Notes: generated from the sequence alone by a model not told the origin. Numbered from the stretch's first letter, positions 14,988 through 21,257 are shown. The stretch: DNA of 34,343 nt from a virus (IMGVR_UViG_3300021131_000029:1-34343); one strand, 5' to 3'. Numbers and translations: made by a program.

Positions 14988-15944
14988 TTATGCCAATAGC
15001 AATTCTTTGGCTTTGTTTTTAAGTCTTTCGCCATTACCAAACCAAGCATTGTTAAGGCGATTGTCTTGTGAATGTCCTGCAAAATGGTCTACATATTCAG
15101 TAACCGCATTAAGCATTCCCCATTTGCTATCGCCTATCAATTCAGAACCTTTAGCTTCACCTTCAAACAAATCCATAATTTTGGAAAATGCACGATTCTT
15201 GTTGTAGTTATAACCGCCATCTTGATATTGCTCGGGCATTAAGACTAATTTACGAACAAATTCAATAGCGTTAGAACCGCCAATTCTTTGTTTTTGTAAA
15301 TATTTAGCCATATCCATAAAAGCACCAAATGCACCTACGGCATTACCAAGCTTTGCTTTTACTTTTTCATGGTCAAACTTTTGAATGTGGCTAAATGACA
15401 CAGTATTGGCATTATCTTCAATAGCCATTGTTAAAGTATTATTGCAAACCACACGAATTGAAGTAAATCTAGCTGTTGTTGCCAAAGTTCTGTCACAGCT
15501 TGTGGATAAAAGTAAATAACCACCAACTTTGTCATCAGCAGTAACTTCACCAAAATTACCTGTTTCAGCCAATGCCCACATTCTGCGACCACCTTTTAAA
15601 GTGCCAGCAGTATGTAATTTAAAGCCATTTTCATCTACTAATGACTTAAAAAAGTGCAAAACTTCTACAGGCTGGACAGGTTTATATCTATTAGTGACTA
15701 TTGACAATGCTTCACTATTGTCTGAACGATATAAAACATTTTGTCCTTTAAAAAAATAACCATCTTCATCATTAGCAAATTCAACTGGTGCAGACTTGAT
15801 AAACCAATCCATGCCAGCCGCTTTTTGCCATTCGTCAAAAGATGCGCCTTGTTGTAATTCTTGGCCAAGACCATGCCAAGGTGTTTCACCAACAAAAGCC
15901 ATTTCGTATTTACCATCAATTCGTTGTGTAAGTTCATGTGCCAT
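14988..15944 (-). CDS. DUF932 phage/plasmid-type protein
   Basis: 318 residues. MAHELTQRIDGKYEMAFVGE and then TPWHGLGQELQQGASFDEW form the start typical of DUF932 proteins (PF06067, TIGR03299 type). The later IVTNRYKPVQPVEVLHFF, RRMWALAETG and RVVCNNTLTMA blocks are also characteristic. The family is widespread on phages and plasmids and often sits near early genes; its biochemical role is not established. It has its own promoter and its own terminator, so it is a single-gene, probably early, transcript. The ribosome site is AAAAGGAAT. Confidence 0.85.
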   Translation of the reverse strand: MAHELTQRIDGKYEMAFVGETPWHGLGQELQQGASFDEWQKAAGMDWFIKSAPVEFANDEDGYFFKGQNVLYRSDNSEALSIVTNRYKPVQPVEVLHFFKSLVDENGFKLHTAGTLKGGRRMWALAETGNFGEVTADDKVGGYLLLSTSCDRTLATTARFTSIRVVCNNTLTMAIEDNANTVSFSHIQKFDHEKVKAKLGNAVGAFGAFMDMAKYLQKQRIGGSNAIEFVRKLVLMPEQYQDGGYNYNKNRAFSKIMDLFEGEAKGSELIGDSKWGMLNAVTEYVDHFAGHSQDNRLNNAWFGNGERLKNKAKELLLA

Positions 15945-15982
15945 TTTTAATTCCTTTTCATCACTTGGTTATGTAAAAAATC

Positions 15983-16005
15983 AGACTACATGGTCAATAT
16001 AAACC
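15983..16005 (-). repeat. promoter/operator element, copy 2
   Basis: Second copy of the 23-base block found at 14883-14905 (17 of 23 positions identical, both oriented toward minus-strand genes). It spans the -10 box and the first transcribed bases (CATGTAGTCT) of the DUF932 promoter, so a shared regulator or a start-site signature is possible. Confidence 0.6.
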
Positions 16006-16023
16006 ATTCTAAGTAAAAGTAAA
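15996..16023 (-). promoter_or_regulatory. sigma70-like promoter for DUF932
   Basis: Minus strand: -35 TTTACT (16018-16023), 16-base spacer, -10 TATATT (15996-16001). An alternative -35 TTGTTT lies three bases farther out. The promoter faces away from the Cro-like gene's promoter in a 143-base divergent control region. Confidence 0.55.
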
Positions 16024-16040
16024 CAATTATTTTAAATATT

Positions 16041-16069
16041 TTCACTTTTTTTCAGTTTTGGTATATAGT
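16041..16069 (+). promoter_or_regulatory. sigma70-like promoter for the Cro-like gene
   Basis: TTCACT (16041-16046), 17-base spacer, TATAGT (16064-16069), 19 bases before the ATG at 16088 with a strong AAGGAGGG ribosome site between. It lies 18 bases from the divergent DUF932 promoter, so one bound regulator could control both. Confidence 0.5.
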
Positions 16070-16087
16070 TCTATTTAAGGAGGGTTT

Positions 16088-16291
16088 ATGAACCTATTTT
16101 TAAACGAACTAAAAGCTGAATATGGTGGTGCGGTAGAAGCCGCAAACCTACTAGGAGTACAGCCTGCTACTTTTTATCGGTGGGAAAGGGCTAAGGGAAT
16201 TCCCGTGAAATACTTAAAAAAATTGGAGGATATGACTCAGGGCAAATTTAATCGTTATATGGCTAGACCTGACCTATTTCCAAAGGAATAA
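16088..16291 (+). CDS. Cro/YdaS-like helix-turn-helix regulator
   Basis: 67 residues. GGAVEAANLLGVQPATFYRW fits a helix-turn-helix (helices at about 14-21 and 25-33), and the end RYMARPDLFPKE resembles the RPDIF ending of Cro/YdaS-type proteins. It is the first gene of the plus-strand replication block and faces the DUF932 gene across the control region, as cro faces cI in lambdoid phages. No repressor partner is seen. It probably represses one or both divergent promoters. Confidence 0.75.
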   Translation: MNLFLNELKAEYGGAVEAANLLGVQPATFYRWERAKGIPVKYLKKLEDMTQGKFNRYMARPDLFPKE

Positions 16292-16293
16292 CG

Positions 16294-17052
16294 ATGAATT
16301 TTTACCCTTTCCATATTGGAGATTATGCGGCTCATACTAGGCATTTAAGTTTAATGGAGGATTTAGCTTACCGTAGGCTTATAGATTTGTATTATTTAAG
16401 CGAGGGTTCTATTGTTGGAAACTGGGAATTAATAGCTAGACGAATAGGAATGTCTGAAATCAGCTCTGATGTGAAATACATTTTAGAAACATTTTTTGAG
16501 CAAAATGGCGAAAAATGGGTAAATAAGCGCTGTGACGAAGAATTAGCCAAGTATTGGCTGAAAGCAGAGTCCGCTCGTAATGCAAACAGAGCCAAATCAG
16601 AAAAGAATTCAGTTCTGAAATCAACTCTGAAATCAGAACCGCTTCAGCTCCCAACCAATAACCAAGAACCAATAACCAATAATATAAAAACTATAACTCC
16701 TGACGGAGTTTCTGAATCTATTTTTAAAGATTATAAAAAACTAAGGGCTACCAAAAAAGCGCCATTAACTGAAACGGCTTTAAAGGGTTTAGAGCGCGAA
16801 GCTAAAAAAGCCAATATGTCACTTCAATCTGTTATGGAACTATGCTGTGAGCGTGGTTGGAGTGGGTTTAAAGCTGATTGGGTAACTGCCGAGGCTCTAA
16901 AGGCAAAAGAGCTTCCTTTAGGTACTGATGCACAGGTTGAAGCGGCATACCGAGCAGAATGTGGTGACCCTGCCAAATCAAGGTTTAATAATTATTGGGA
17001 AATGAAAAATTTTGTGATTGCACAGCGTGAAAAGCGAAAACTGGACGCATAG
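16294..17052 (+). CDS. DUF1376 (YdaU-like) replication initiation protein
   Basis: 252 residues. MNFYPFHIGDYAAHTRHLSL and EDLAYRRLIDLYY are the DUF1376 (PF07120) signature, a winged-helix-like N-terminus (to about 100) found in phage and prophage replication genes in the slot of lambda O. A polar low-complexity linker (about 105-140, PTNNQEPITNN) is encoded by tandem DNA repeats. The C-terminal domain (TETALKGLEREAKKANMSLQ, VMELCCERGWSGFKADWV) resembles the primosomal region of O/DnaT-type proteins. No helicase loader or helicase gene follows, so host DnaB is presumably used. Confidence 0.82.
   Translation: MNFYPFHIGDYAAHTRHLSLMEDLAYRRLIDLYYLSEGSIVGNWELIARRIGMSEISSDVKYILETFFEQNGEKWVNKRCDEELAKYWLKAESARNANRAKSEKNSVLKSTLKSEPLQLPTNNQEPITNNIKTITPDGVSESIFKDYKKLRATKKAPLTETALKGLEREAKKANMSLQSVMELCCERGWSGFKADWVTAEALKAKELPLGTDAQVEAAYRAECGDPAKSRFNNYWEMKNFVIAQREKRKLDA
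16614..16720 (+). other. putative replication origin inside the DUF1376 gene
   Basis: Two 12-base tandem units with core TCTGAAATCA (16614-16623 and 16626-16635; a third lone copy at 16453-16462) are followed by four tandem heptamers ACCAA(T/G)A (16654-16681). An AT-rich stretch (aatataaaaactataa) comes next. This iterons-then-AT-rich layout, inside the linker-coding part of the initiator gene, is that of lambda ori within gene O. The assignment is by layout only. Confidence 0.55.
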
Positions 17053-17236
17053 CGAGGAATATAGGCATCAATGTGATGTTAGATTTGCTTTAAAAGCAAG
17101 GTCGGAGCATGGTCTTGCTGGTTTTAGGAAGTGGGTAGAAGTAACTGGTCTTTACAAAAGATGGCAAAAAATTGAAAAAGATTTTAATGCTCAATGGCGT
17201 AAAGGTAATCGTGGCAATAAAAATGATTGGAAATAG
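17018..17236 (+). CDS. DUF7696-like small protein
   Basis: 72 residues if read from TTG at 17018; GTG at 17027 is also possible and no ATG is available. EEYRHQCDVRFALKARSEHG followed by LAGFRKWVE is a compact helical Arg-rich motif that recurs in small phage proteins next to replication genes. The start overlaps the DUF1376 end by 35 bases. Function unknown. Start choice is uncertain. Confidence 0.6.
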   Translation: MHSVKSENWTHSEEYRHQCDVRFALKARSEHGLAGFRKWVEVTGLYKRWQKIEKDFNAQWRKGNRGNKNDWK

Positions 17237-17238
17237 TG

Positions 17239-17571
17239 ATGAATTTAGAACAATTAACCGAAAACCGTGTAGAAGAAGCCCTTATTAAGTTATCTGATTC
17301 TGATGAAAACCATGCGGCATGGGCAGGTCAAGTCAAATACCTTGAAGAAGGCTTAAAACAAGCCAAAGCGCATTCTTTTTTGTTAGCCGAGGGGACGGTA
17401 GCCGAAAGAGAAGCAAAGGCTGTAGCAAGTCAATCTTATTCAAATGCTGTTTTTGCTTGGACTGAGGCATTAAAGCATTTTAAAAAAATTGATAATGAAC
17501 GCAATCATGAAATGCGAATTATTGATATTTGGCGGACTTTATCTTCAAACAGGAGGCAAGGAAATGTTTAA
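17239..17571 (+). CDS. helical coiled-coil hypothetical protein
   Basis: 110 residues from the ATG at 17239, chosen over a TTG at 17227 that lies inside the previous gene. It is predicted all helical with heptad-like spacing (NRVEEALIKLSDSDENHAAW, GQVKYLEEGLKQAKAHSFLL) and ends in an Arg-rich tail (SSNRRQGNV). Similar proteins occur in the replication regions of many phages, with no known role. Confidence 0.65.
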   Translation: MNLEQLTENRVEEALIKLSDSDENHAAWAGQVKYLEEGLKQAKAHSFLLAEGTVAEREAKAVASQSYSNAVFAWTEALKHFKKIDNERNHEMRIIDIWRTLSSNRRQGNV

Positions 17572-17731
17572 ATCTTTAGGTCATTTTGCAATTGGTGTTG
17601 TTTTTGGGTTGTTTTTTGTTAATTTCTTTGTATTAAAAGAACCTGTAATACAAAATTATAAACAAAATCAAATGGTTGACGGCTGTGTAATGCAAAAAAC
17701 AGCCGATGTATGGATAAAAACTTGCGGATAA
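17564..17731 (+). CDS. 55-residue single-TM protein
   Basis: The ATG at 17564 follows a good AGGAGG ribosome site; the longer reading from 17489 lies mostly inside the upstream gene and is rejected. One transmembrane helix (about residues 6-24, HFAIGVVFGLFFVNFFVL) is followed by a short hydrophilic domain with two cysteines (DGCVMQKTADVWIKTCG), which would form a disulfide if outside the cytoplasm. Function unknown. Confidence 0.62.
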   Translation: MFKSLGHFAIGVVFGLFFVNFFVLKEPVIQNYKQNQMVDGCVMQKTADVWIKTCG

Positions 17732-17734
17732 GAA

Positions 17735-17896
17735 ATGATTGAAACTTTAGTTAAACCACCACAGTCTTTAGACAACGATGTTGCTGTCATAAAGATATTA
17801 CAGCTAATGGGTCAATTAAGTCCTAACGATATTGCTTATGTATTGCGGGTATCTTTGCAAGTTTATAAAACAATTAAAGAAATAGACCAAAAATGA
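17735..17896 (+). CDS. 53-residue protein with HTH-like C-terminus
   Basis: MIETLVKPPQSLDNDVAVIK then ILQLMGQLSPNDIAYVLRVS and a short KTIKEIDQK end. The part LSPNDIAYVLRVSLQVYKTI has the spacing of a helix-turn-helix (small residue, turn, recognition-like helix). It lies three bases after the previous stop and overlaps the next start by four bases (ATGA). A small regulator is possible; no homology is recognised. Confidence 0.55.
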   Translation: MIETLVKPPQSLDNDVAVIKILQLMGQLSPNDIAYVLRVSLQVYKTIKEIDQK

Positions 17897-18060
17897 GTGA
17901 TGAAAAGTTAAAAAAGCAATTGAAATGGGCTGAAACCATAGATGCTCTTATTCAAGAATGTGCAGAAATCAAAGCTATACAAATGACCAGGGAGTTAATT
18001 GAAGAAAATGACCTTCTTAGACAACTTTATATTGAAATATCTAAAATTAAGGAGAGGTAA
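17893..18060 (+). CDS. 55-residue helical protein
   Basis: A single charged amphipathic helix pattern with leucine/isoleucine spacing (KLKKQLKWAETIDALIQECA; ENDLLRQLYIEISKIKER), so probably a small coiled-coil dimer. It is linked by four-base overlap to the previous gene, and the ribosome site of the next gene (GGAGAGG) lies in its last codons. Function unknown. Confidence 0.55.
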   Translation: MSDEKLKKQLKWAETIDALIQECAEIKAIQMTRELIEENDLLRQLYIEISKIKER

Positions 18061-18061
18061 A

Positions 18062-18226
18062 GTGAAAGATTATTCATTGCCGTATTTGGTGTTACAAAGC
18101 CTGACCAAAAAATATCATGATTCTATGATTACTCAAAATACTTATCGAGCATATGAAATTGCCGTTGATATGGTTGAAATGGCTCAAGTTCTCCAGGAAA
18201 TAGCTAATGATAAAAATACAACTTAG
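18062..18226 (+). CDS. 54-residue hypothetical protein (GTG start)
   Basis: The GTG at 18062 has a GGAG site eight bases upstream and is preferred over TTG at 17999, which would overlap the previous gene by 62 bases. The protein is helical with aromatic residues (SLPYLVLQSLTKKYHDSM, YRAYEIAVDMVEMAQVLQ). It overlaps the next gene by 20 bases. Function unknown. Confidence 0.55.
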   Translation: MKDYSLPYLVLQSLTKKYHDSMITQNTYRAYEIAVDMVEMAQVLQEIANDKNTT

Positions 18227-18680
18227 TCCTTCTGAAATTGCTATGGCTTCATTTGTTGGTTGTCAAAGAGCCGTGCAAAATATTCAAGGCGGCAAAACAA
18301 AAAGTAACTCAGGAGAACCTGAGCACGCACATTTTGATAGAATGATTAAAGGAGCTTTGGCAGAAGCCGCTTTAGCTAAACATTTAGACCGATATTGGTG
18401 GAAAGGCCAAAAAGATTTGCCTGATGTTGGCGAAGTTGATGTTCGTTGCACTCATTATGAAAACGGTCATATGGAAATACATGATTGGGACAAAGATGAC
18501 AGAAAGTATTATTTATTAACTGGTATGCTAGGGTCTTATACCATTCGTGGTTGGATTTATGGCAAAGATGGCAAAAAACCTGAATATTGGCGAGTTATGC
18601 AACCTGGAAGACCTGAACAATTTTGGGTTCCACAAGCTGTTTTAAATCCTGTAATTGAAAAACATTTTTTAGATGACTAA
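18207..18680 (+). CDS. conserved phage protein, possible PD-(D/E)XK-like fold
   Basis: 157 residues. The spacing of E in MIKGALAEAALAKHL (about 48-60), D in PDVGEVDVRC (about 72-80) and a following strand (YYLLTGMLGSYTIRGWIYG) resembles a nuclease core. The usual E-x-K pair is not evident, so catalysis is doubtful. The C-terminal part (WVPQAVLNPV) is typical of an uncharacterised phage family in replication/recombination regions. It precedes a Ref-like HNH nuclease with an eight-base overlap. Treat the nuclease idea as a hypothesis. Confidence 0.55.
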   Translation: MIKIQLSPSEIAMASFVGCQRAVQNIQGGKTKSNSGEPEHAHFDRMIKGALAEAALAKHLDRYWWKGQKDLPDVGEVDVRCTHYENGHMEIHDWDKDDRKYYLLTGMLGSYTIRGWIYGKDGKKPEYWRVMQPGRPEQFWVPQAVLNPVIEKHFLDD

Positions 18681-18942
18681 AGATGAGCGTAAGCGAAACC
18701 AAAAGATTGCAGAATTTGGATGCATTTTGTGCCACCATCAGGGAAACACAGGAACACCATGTGAAATACACCACATCCGCAGAGCAGGAAAACGAGCAAC
18801 TGCGCCTACAATTGGTTTATGCCCAGTTCATCATAGATTCCATGCTGGAATTCATCATCTTGGAAGAAAAGCTTGGGAACTTCACCATAGCGTTACAGAA
18901 GAATCACTTCTTGCATTGACTGAACAATGTCTAGCTGGTTAA
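18673..18942 (+). CDS. Ref-like HNH endonuclease (RecA_dep_nuc)
   Basis: 89 residues. The C17-x2-C20 pair, then CEIHHIR with H33-H34, then LCPVHHRFHAGIHHLGRKAW match the zinc-bound HNH core of the P1 Ref family (PF16786), nucleases that cut where RecA has formed a displacement loop. It is about half the length of P1 Ref, as in many phage copies that lack the N-terminal RecA-binding tail. It fits the Sak/YqaJ/SSB recombination theme. It overlaps the next, two-TM microprotein by 16 bases. Confidence 0.8.
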   Translation: MTKDERKRNQKIAEFGCILCHHQGNTGTPCEIHHIRRAGKRATAPTIGLCPVHHRFHAGIHHLGRKAWELHHSVTEESLLALTEQCLAG

Positions 18943-19073
18943 TCGTATTGACAGGAGTTATTTATGCTTATATTGGCGCTGAACAGCTTTACAAAGGAAA
19001 TACTGGATTGGCTGTCACATATTTTGGATATGCTTTTGGTAATGTTGGGTTGTTTATGATTGCCATTAAATGA
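18927..19073 (+). CDS. 48-residue two-TM microprotein
   Basis: Two hydrophobic helices (WLIVLTGVIYAYIGAEQLY and AVTYFGYAFGNVGLFMIAI) are joined by a short loop (KGNTG). It is read in a different frame from the neighbours: it overlaps the HNH gene by 16 bases and the next gene by four (ATGA). This GVIYAYIGAEQLYKGNTG pattern is one I recognise from small membrane proteins of other phages. Function unknown. Confidence 0.6.
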   Translation: MSSWLIVLTGVIYAYIGAEQLYKGNTGLAVTYFGYAFGNVGLFMIAIK

Positions 19074-19303
19074 CTTGGAATTTACGGTTAGTCAATATGG
19101 GTGGCGATGAGCCTTGGGTTGAACTTAGAGAGGTTTTTTATGACCATGTTGGAAAACCAATAGGTCATACTACAGCTTTAATAAACGGTGAAAATATAGA
19201 TGAAGTAAAAACTTATTTAATTCGAGCTGTGGAAGCATTGGACAAACCAATATTAACTTTTGGAAAAGAAAATGGAAATATCGGTAAAGATTCTGAAGGA
19301 TAA
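19070..19303 (+). CDS. small hypothetical protein
   Basis: 77 residues with a beta-rich first half (WNLRLVNMGGDEPWVELREV, a strand-turn-strand layout) and a helical second half (DEVKTYLIRAVEALDKPILT). It starts at an ATGA overlap and its end overlaps the next gene by 32 bases. Family not recognised. Function unknown. Confidence 0.6.
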   Translation: MTWNLRLVNMGGDEPWVELREVFYDHVGKPIGHTTALINGENIDEVKTYLIRAVEALDKPILTFGKENGNIGKDSEG

Positions 19304-19499
19304 TGAAGATGGCTCGGCTGATGCTAGTGTTAGATTCGACAAAAAAGGACTCGAAACACTTGTCCAATGGGGCTTTGTTGCTTTGCTTACCAAAGCACTT
19401 GATGAGTATGCCGTTAAACCCGAAAAAAGTCGCACAGTTGCTATCGGCAGGCCTAAAAAAAGAATAAAAAGGTTACTAAAAGACTTAAAAGGTAGCTAA
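19272..19499 (+). CDS. small basic-tailed hypothetical protein
   Basis: 75 residues from the ATG at 19272; TTG at 19260 is rejected. A beta-hairpin-like start (ISVKILKDNEDGSADASVRF) is followed by a helix (LETLVQWGFVALLTKALDEY) and a basic tail (VAIGRPKKRIKRLLKDLK) that could contact nucleic acid. An IGRPKK or IGRPKKT tail also ends the 21319 protein. It is the last gene before the convergent SprT gene. Function unknown. Confidence 0.6.
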   Translation: MEISVKILKDNEDGSADASVRFDKKGLETLVQWGFVALLTKALDEYAVKPEKSRTVAIGRPKKRIKRLLKDLKGS

Positions 19500-19528
19500 A
19501 GGGAACCTTTTATAAACAATATTGTTTA
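19487..19528. terminator. convergent-gene terminator region with perfect palindrome
   Basis: AAAAGGT (19487-19493) and ACCTTTT (19505-19511) can pair, and a perfect 16-base palindrome TAAACAATATTGTTTA (19513-19528) follows. It includes the stop codon of the minus-strand SprT gene at its end. The stems are AT-rich, so a weak bidirectional terminator is the likeliest reading. Confidence 0.4.
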
Positions 19529-19873
19529 CAGTTCGTGACCGTCAAAGCCTAAACATTGGCCTACAAGCATTTTGCGCCTTTTAAAAGTGGCATCATGTAA
19601 AGTCCATTTGCCCGATTTATGCCTAGAACAATGAATCATTTCGTGAGCCATGCTTCTTACAACGGTATCGTAAAACGAGCATCTAGCCTTTGATATACAG
19701 AATATGTGGCTTTTAGCTAATGTTTCATCAAATTCATAGGTAGCCATAACGCTATGGTCATCCACAATTTCAAAACGGCAAATCTCGCTAGGCGGCAACT
19801 TCCATTTATTAAACGGTTCGCACTTGGCTAGCGTTAAATATATGGCCTCAAGGACTTTTGGAGTTATCTTCAA
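19526..19873 (-). CDS. SprT-like zinc metalloprotease
   Basis: 115 residues with HEMIH at 77-81, the HExxH zinc site of SprT/Spartan proteases, preceded by VVRSMAHE. It ends shortly after a DATFKRRK.LVG stretch, with C59, C65 and C82 spread around the site. SprT-type proteases cut proteins crosslinked or tightly bound to DNA. It is shorter than bacterial SprT (about 165 residues), with no zinc-ribbon tail. It overlaps the exonuclease gene by four bases, so both act from the same transcript. Confidence 0.82.
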   Translation of the reverse strand: MKITPKVLEAIYLTLAKCEPFNKWKLPPSEICRFEIVDDHSVMATYEFDETLAKSHIFCISKARCSFYDTVVRSMAHEMIHCSRHKSGKWTLHDATFKRRKMLVGQCLGFDGHEL

Positions 19874-20616
19874 AATAAATGTTTAAGTTTTGCGTGAGGT
19901 ATGACTGTTCTAGTATCTGTTGAATATGCACCACAGGCTTTACATTGATACCTTTGATATGCGCCTGTAGTTGTATATCTAAAACCTTTACTTAATAAAG
20001 CCGCTTTACTACAAGTAGGGCAAATAAAGCCATTTCTTCCTTTTTTCATTAAAGACATATTCAATGGCTGTTTAATCCAAGGAAGTAAGCGTTTATATAG
20101 CTTTTCCAATAACATTACATCTTGAATATTATAACTTTCCATTATTTTCCAGGCTTCTTTGTCATTATTCATGCACTTAACCCAAAGAATATGGCCTTCA
20201 TGCTCTTTCTTTTTGCCTAGTTTTAGCCTTTGCGCTACATAATCTAATTTATTACTAGGAAATCTAAACTGACTTTTAACGACCCTAAGTAAGTCAATTT
20301 GTTTACTGGGCGTTGGTGGATTCATTCTATGCACAATAAATTCTTTATTTAGCGTGGGCATATCAAACTTTGTGCCGTTATAGTGGACTACTGCATCGGC
20401 ATTTTCTAAAAGACCATGTATGCCTTCTAGCATTGATTTAGGGTCGCTTTTTTGAACTGAGTCAAAATATATATCTTTATCACCTAACCATTTGGCTGAA
20501 TAACACATGGTGTAAGATGATTCTAGTAACTGAGAAAGGCCTACATTTTGTTGCCAAATTCCCCAAACATGGGCTACATTAGGTGAAGTTTCTATATCCA
20601 ACAAGAGTATTTTCAT
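19870..20616 (-). CDS. DnaQ-fold 3'-5' exonuclease with zinc ribbon
   Basis: 248 residues. LLLDIETSP (D7, E9) is ExoI, VHYNGTKFDMPTLNKEFI gives the ExoII Asp, and YNIQDVMLLEKLY carries the ExoIII Asp, as in RNase_H_2/YprB-type exonucleases (PF13482). A C-terminal zinc ribbon follows (C199-x2-C202, C225-x2-C228). It should remove 3' ends from single-stranded DNA or process recombination intermediates. It is transcribed with SprT away from the VRR-NUC-like gene. Confidence 0.82.
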   Translation of the reverse strand: MKILLLDIETSPNVAHVWGIWQQNVGLSQLLESSYTMCYSAKWLGDKDIYFDSVQKSDPKSMLEGIHGLLENADAVVHYNGTKFDMPTLNKEFIVHRMNPPTPSKQIDLLRVVKSQFRFPSNKLDYVAQRLKLGKKKEHEGHILWVKCMNNDKEAWKIMESYNIQDVMLLEKLYKRLLPWIKQPLNMSLMKKGRNGFICPTCSKAALLSKGFRYTTTGAYQRYQCKACGAYSTDTRTVIPHAKLKHLF

Positions 20617-20667
20617 ATAAACCCTATTAAAGTTTGTTTATACTAACAACTTATATATTACAAAACA

Positions 20668-20952
20668 ATGACTTACTATAAAAAAAGAGTTGACAATAAT
20701 CAATTGGAGATAATAAAAGCCTTTCAAGCTATGGGTGCAACTGTATTGAATCTGTCAACAGTCGGCAAAGGCTGTCCCGACTTATTAATAGGCTATAAAA
20801 GCATATCGGTGTTAGTTGAGGTTAAGTCAAAAACAGGCAAATTTACTGAGCCTCAGTTAAAATTCATGGAACAATGGCAAGGTGGCGCTGTTAATAGAAT
20901 AGATTCTGTTGACGGTGCAATTAGATTGATAAAACTACTTGACATCAGTTAA
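20668..20952 (+). CDS. VRR-NUC-like PD-(D/E)XK nuclease
   Basis: 94 residues. GKGCPDLLIGYKSISVLVEV followed by KSKTGKFTEPQLKFMEQW contains P-D (catalytic Asp), E-x-K (VEVKS) and the downstream Gln of the VRR-NUC/restriction fold (PF08774-like). Such stand-alone proteins are virus-type Holliday-junction or flap nucleases. It is divergent from the exonuclease with a 51-base gap that holds the start signals, and its end is followed by a likely terminator. Confidence 0.78.
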   Translation: MTYYKKRVDNNQLEIIKAFQAMGATVLNLSTVGKGCPDLLIGYKSISVLVEVKSKTGKFTEPQLKFMEQWQGGAVNRIDSVDGAIRLIKLLDIS

Positions 20953-20971
20953 GATATACATAAAATTAACA

Positions 20972-20995
20972 AGGCTACATTTCGTAGCTTCTTTT
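20972..20995 (+). terminator. likely Rho-independent terminator after the VRR-NUC-like gene
   Basis: GCTAC (20974-20978) pairs with GTAGC (20984-20988), extended by two more pairs, with a five-base loop, then a TTCTTTT run. It starts 20 bases after the gene's stop. The next gene at 21012 begins only 17 bases later. Confidence 0.5.
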
Positions 20996-21011
20996 GCAAA
21001 AGGAAATAAAT

Positions 21012-21251
21012 ATGAACCCTAATTCAACTGCTGGCATACCAGCAAAAGGCGTAGTTGTACCTAAAGGCGCTAGCAAGGCAGATATGTCTGGCGAACGTAT
21101 GGAAAAATCTCATCGTGGTGGCGTAGCGATGGGTAAAGAAGATGAAATTGGCGCAGACAAAGAGTTTAATACTGGTCGCACCGAAGGAATTTGTTATGAC
21201 CATAAGCGTAATAGCTATGGCAAAGAAGATAAGTTCGAAAAAAAGATGTAA
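21012..21251 (+). CDS. polar low-complexity hypothetical protein
   Basis: 79 residues from the ATG at 21012, six codons after the longest reading start, because AAAAGGAAATAAAT lies before it. The sequence is Gly/Lys/Asp/Glu-rich with short repeats (GIPAKGVVVPKGASKAD; NTGRTEGICYDHKRNSYGKE) and few hydrophobic residues, so it is likely disordered. One Cys. Function unknown. Confidence 0.6.
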   Translation: MNPNSTAGIPAKGVVVPKGASKADMSGERMEKSHRGGVAMGKEDEIGADKEFNTGRTEGICYDHKRNSYGKEDKFEKKM

Positions 21252-21257
21252 TAAAAC

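Noticed and set aside
15945-16087. Lysogeny switch with CI repressor opposite the Cro-like gene
   Set aside because: The divergent gene is DUF932, not a repressor; no integrase or attachment-site repeat is visible.
17489-17563. N-terminal extension of the 55-residue one-TM protein
   Set aside because: Lies inside the upstream gene and lacks a ribosome site, while AGGAGG precedes the ATG at 17564.
20616-20667. Sigma70 promoter for the VRR-NUC-like gene
   Set aside because: TATACT and TATATT boxes are present but no acceptable -35 box at 16-18 bases; left unannotated.
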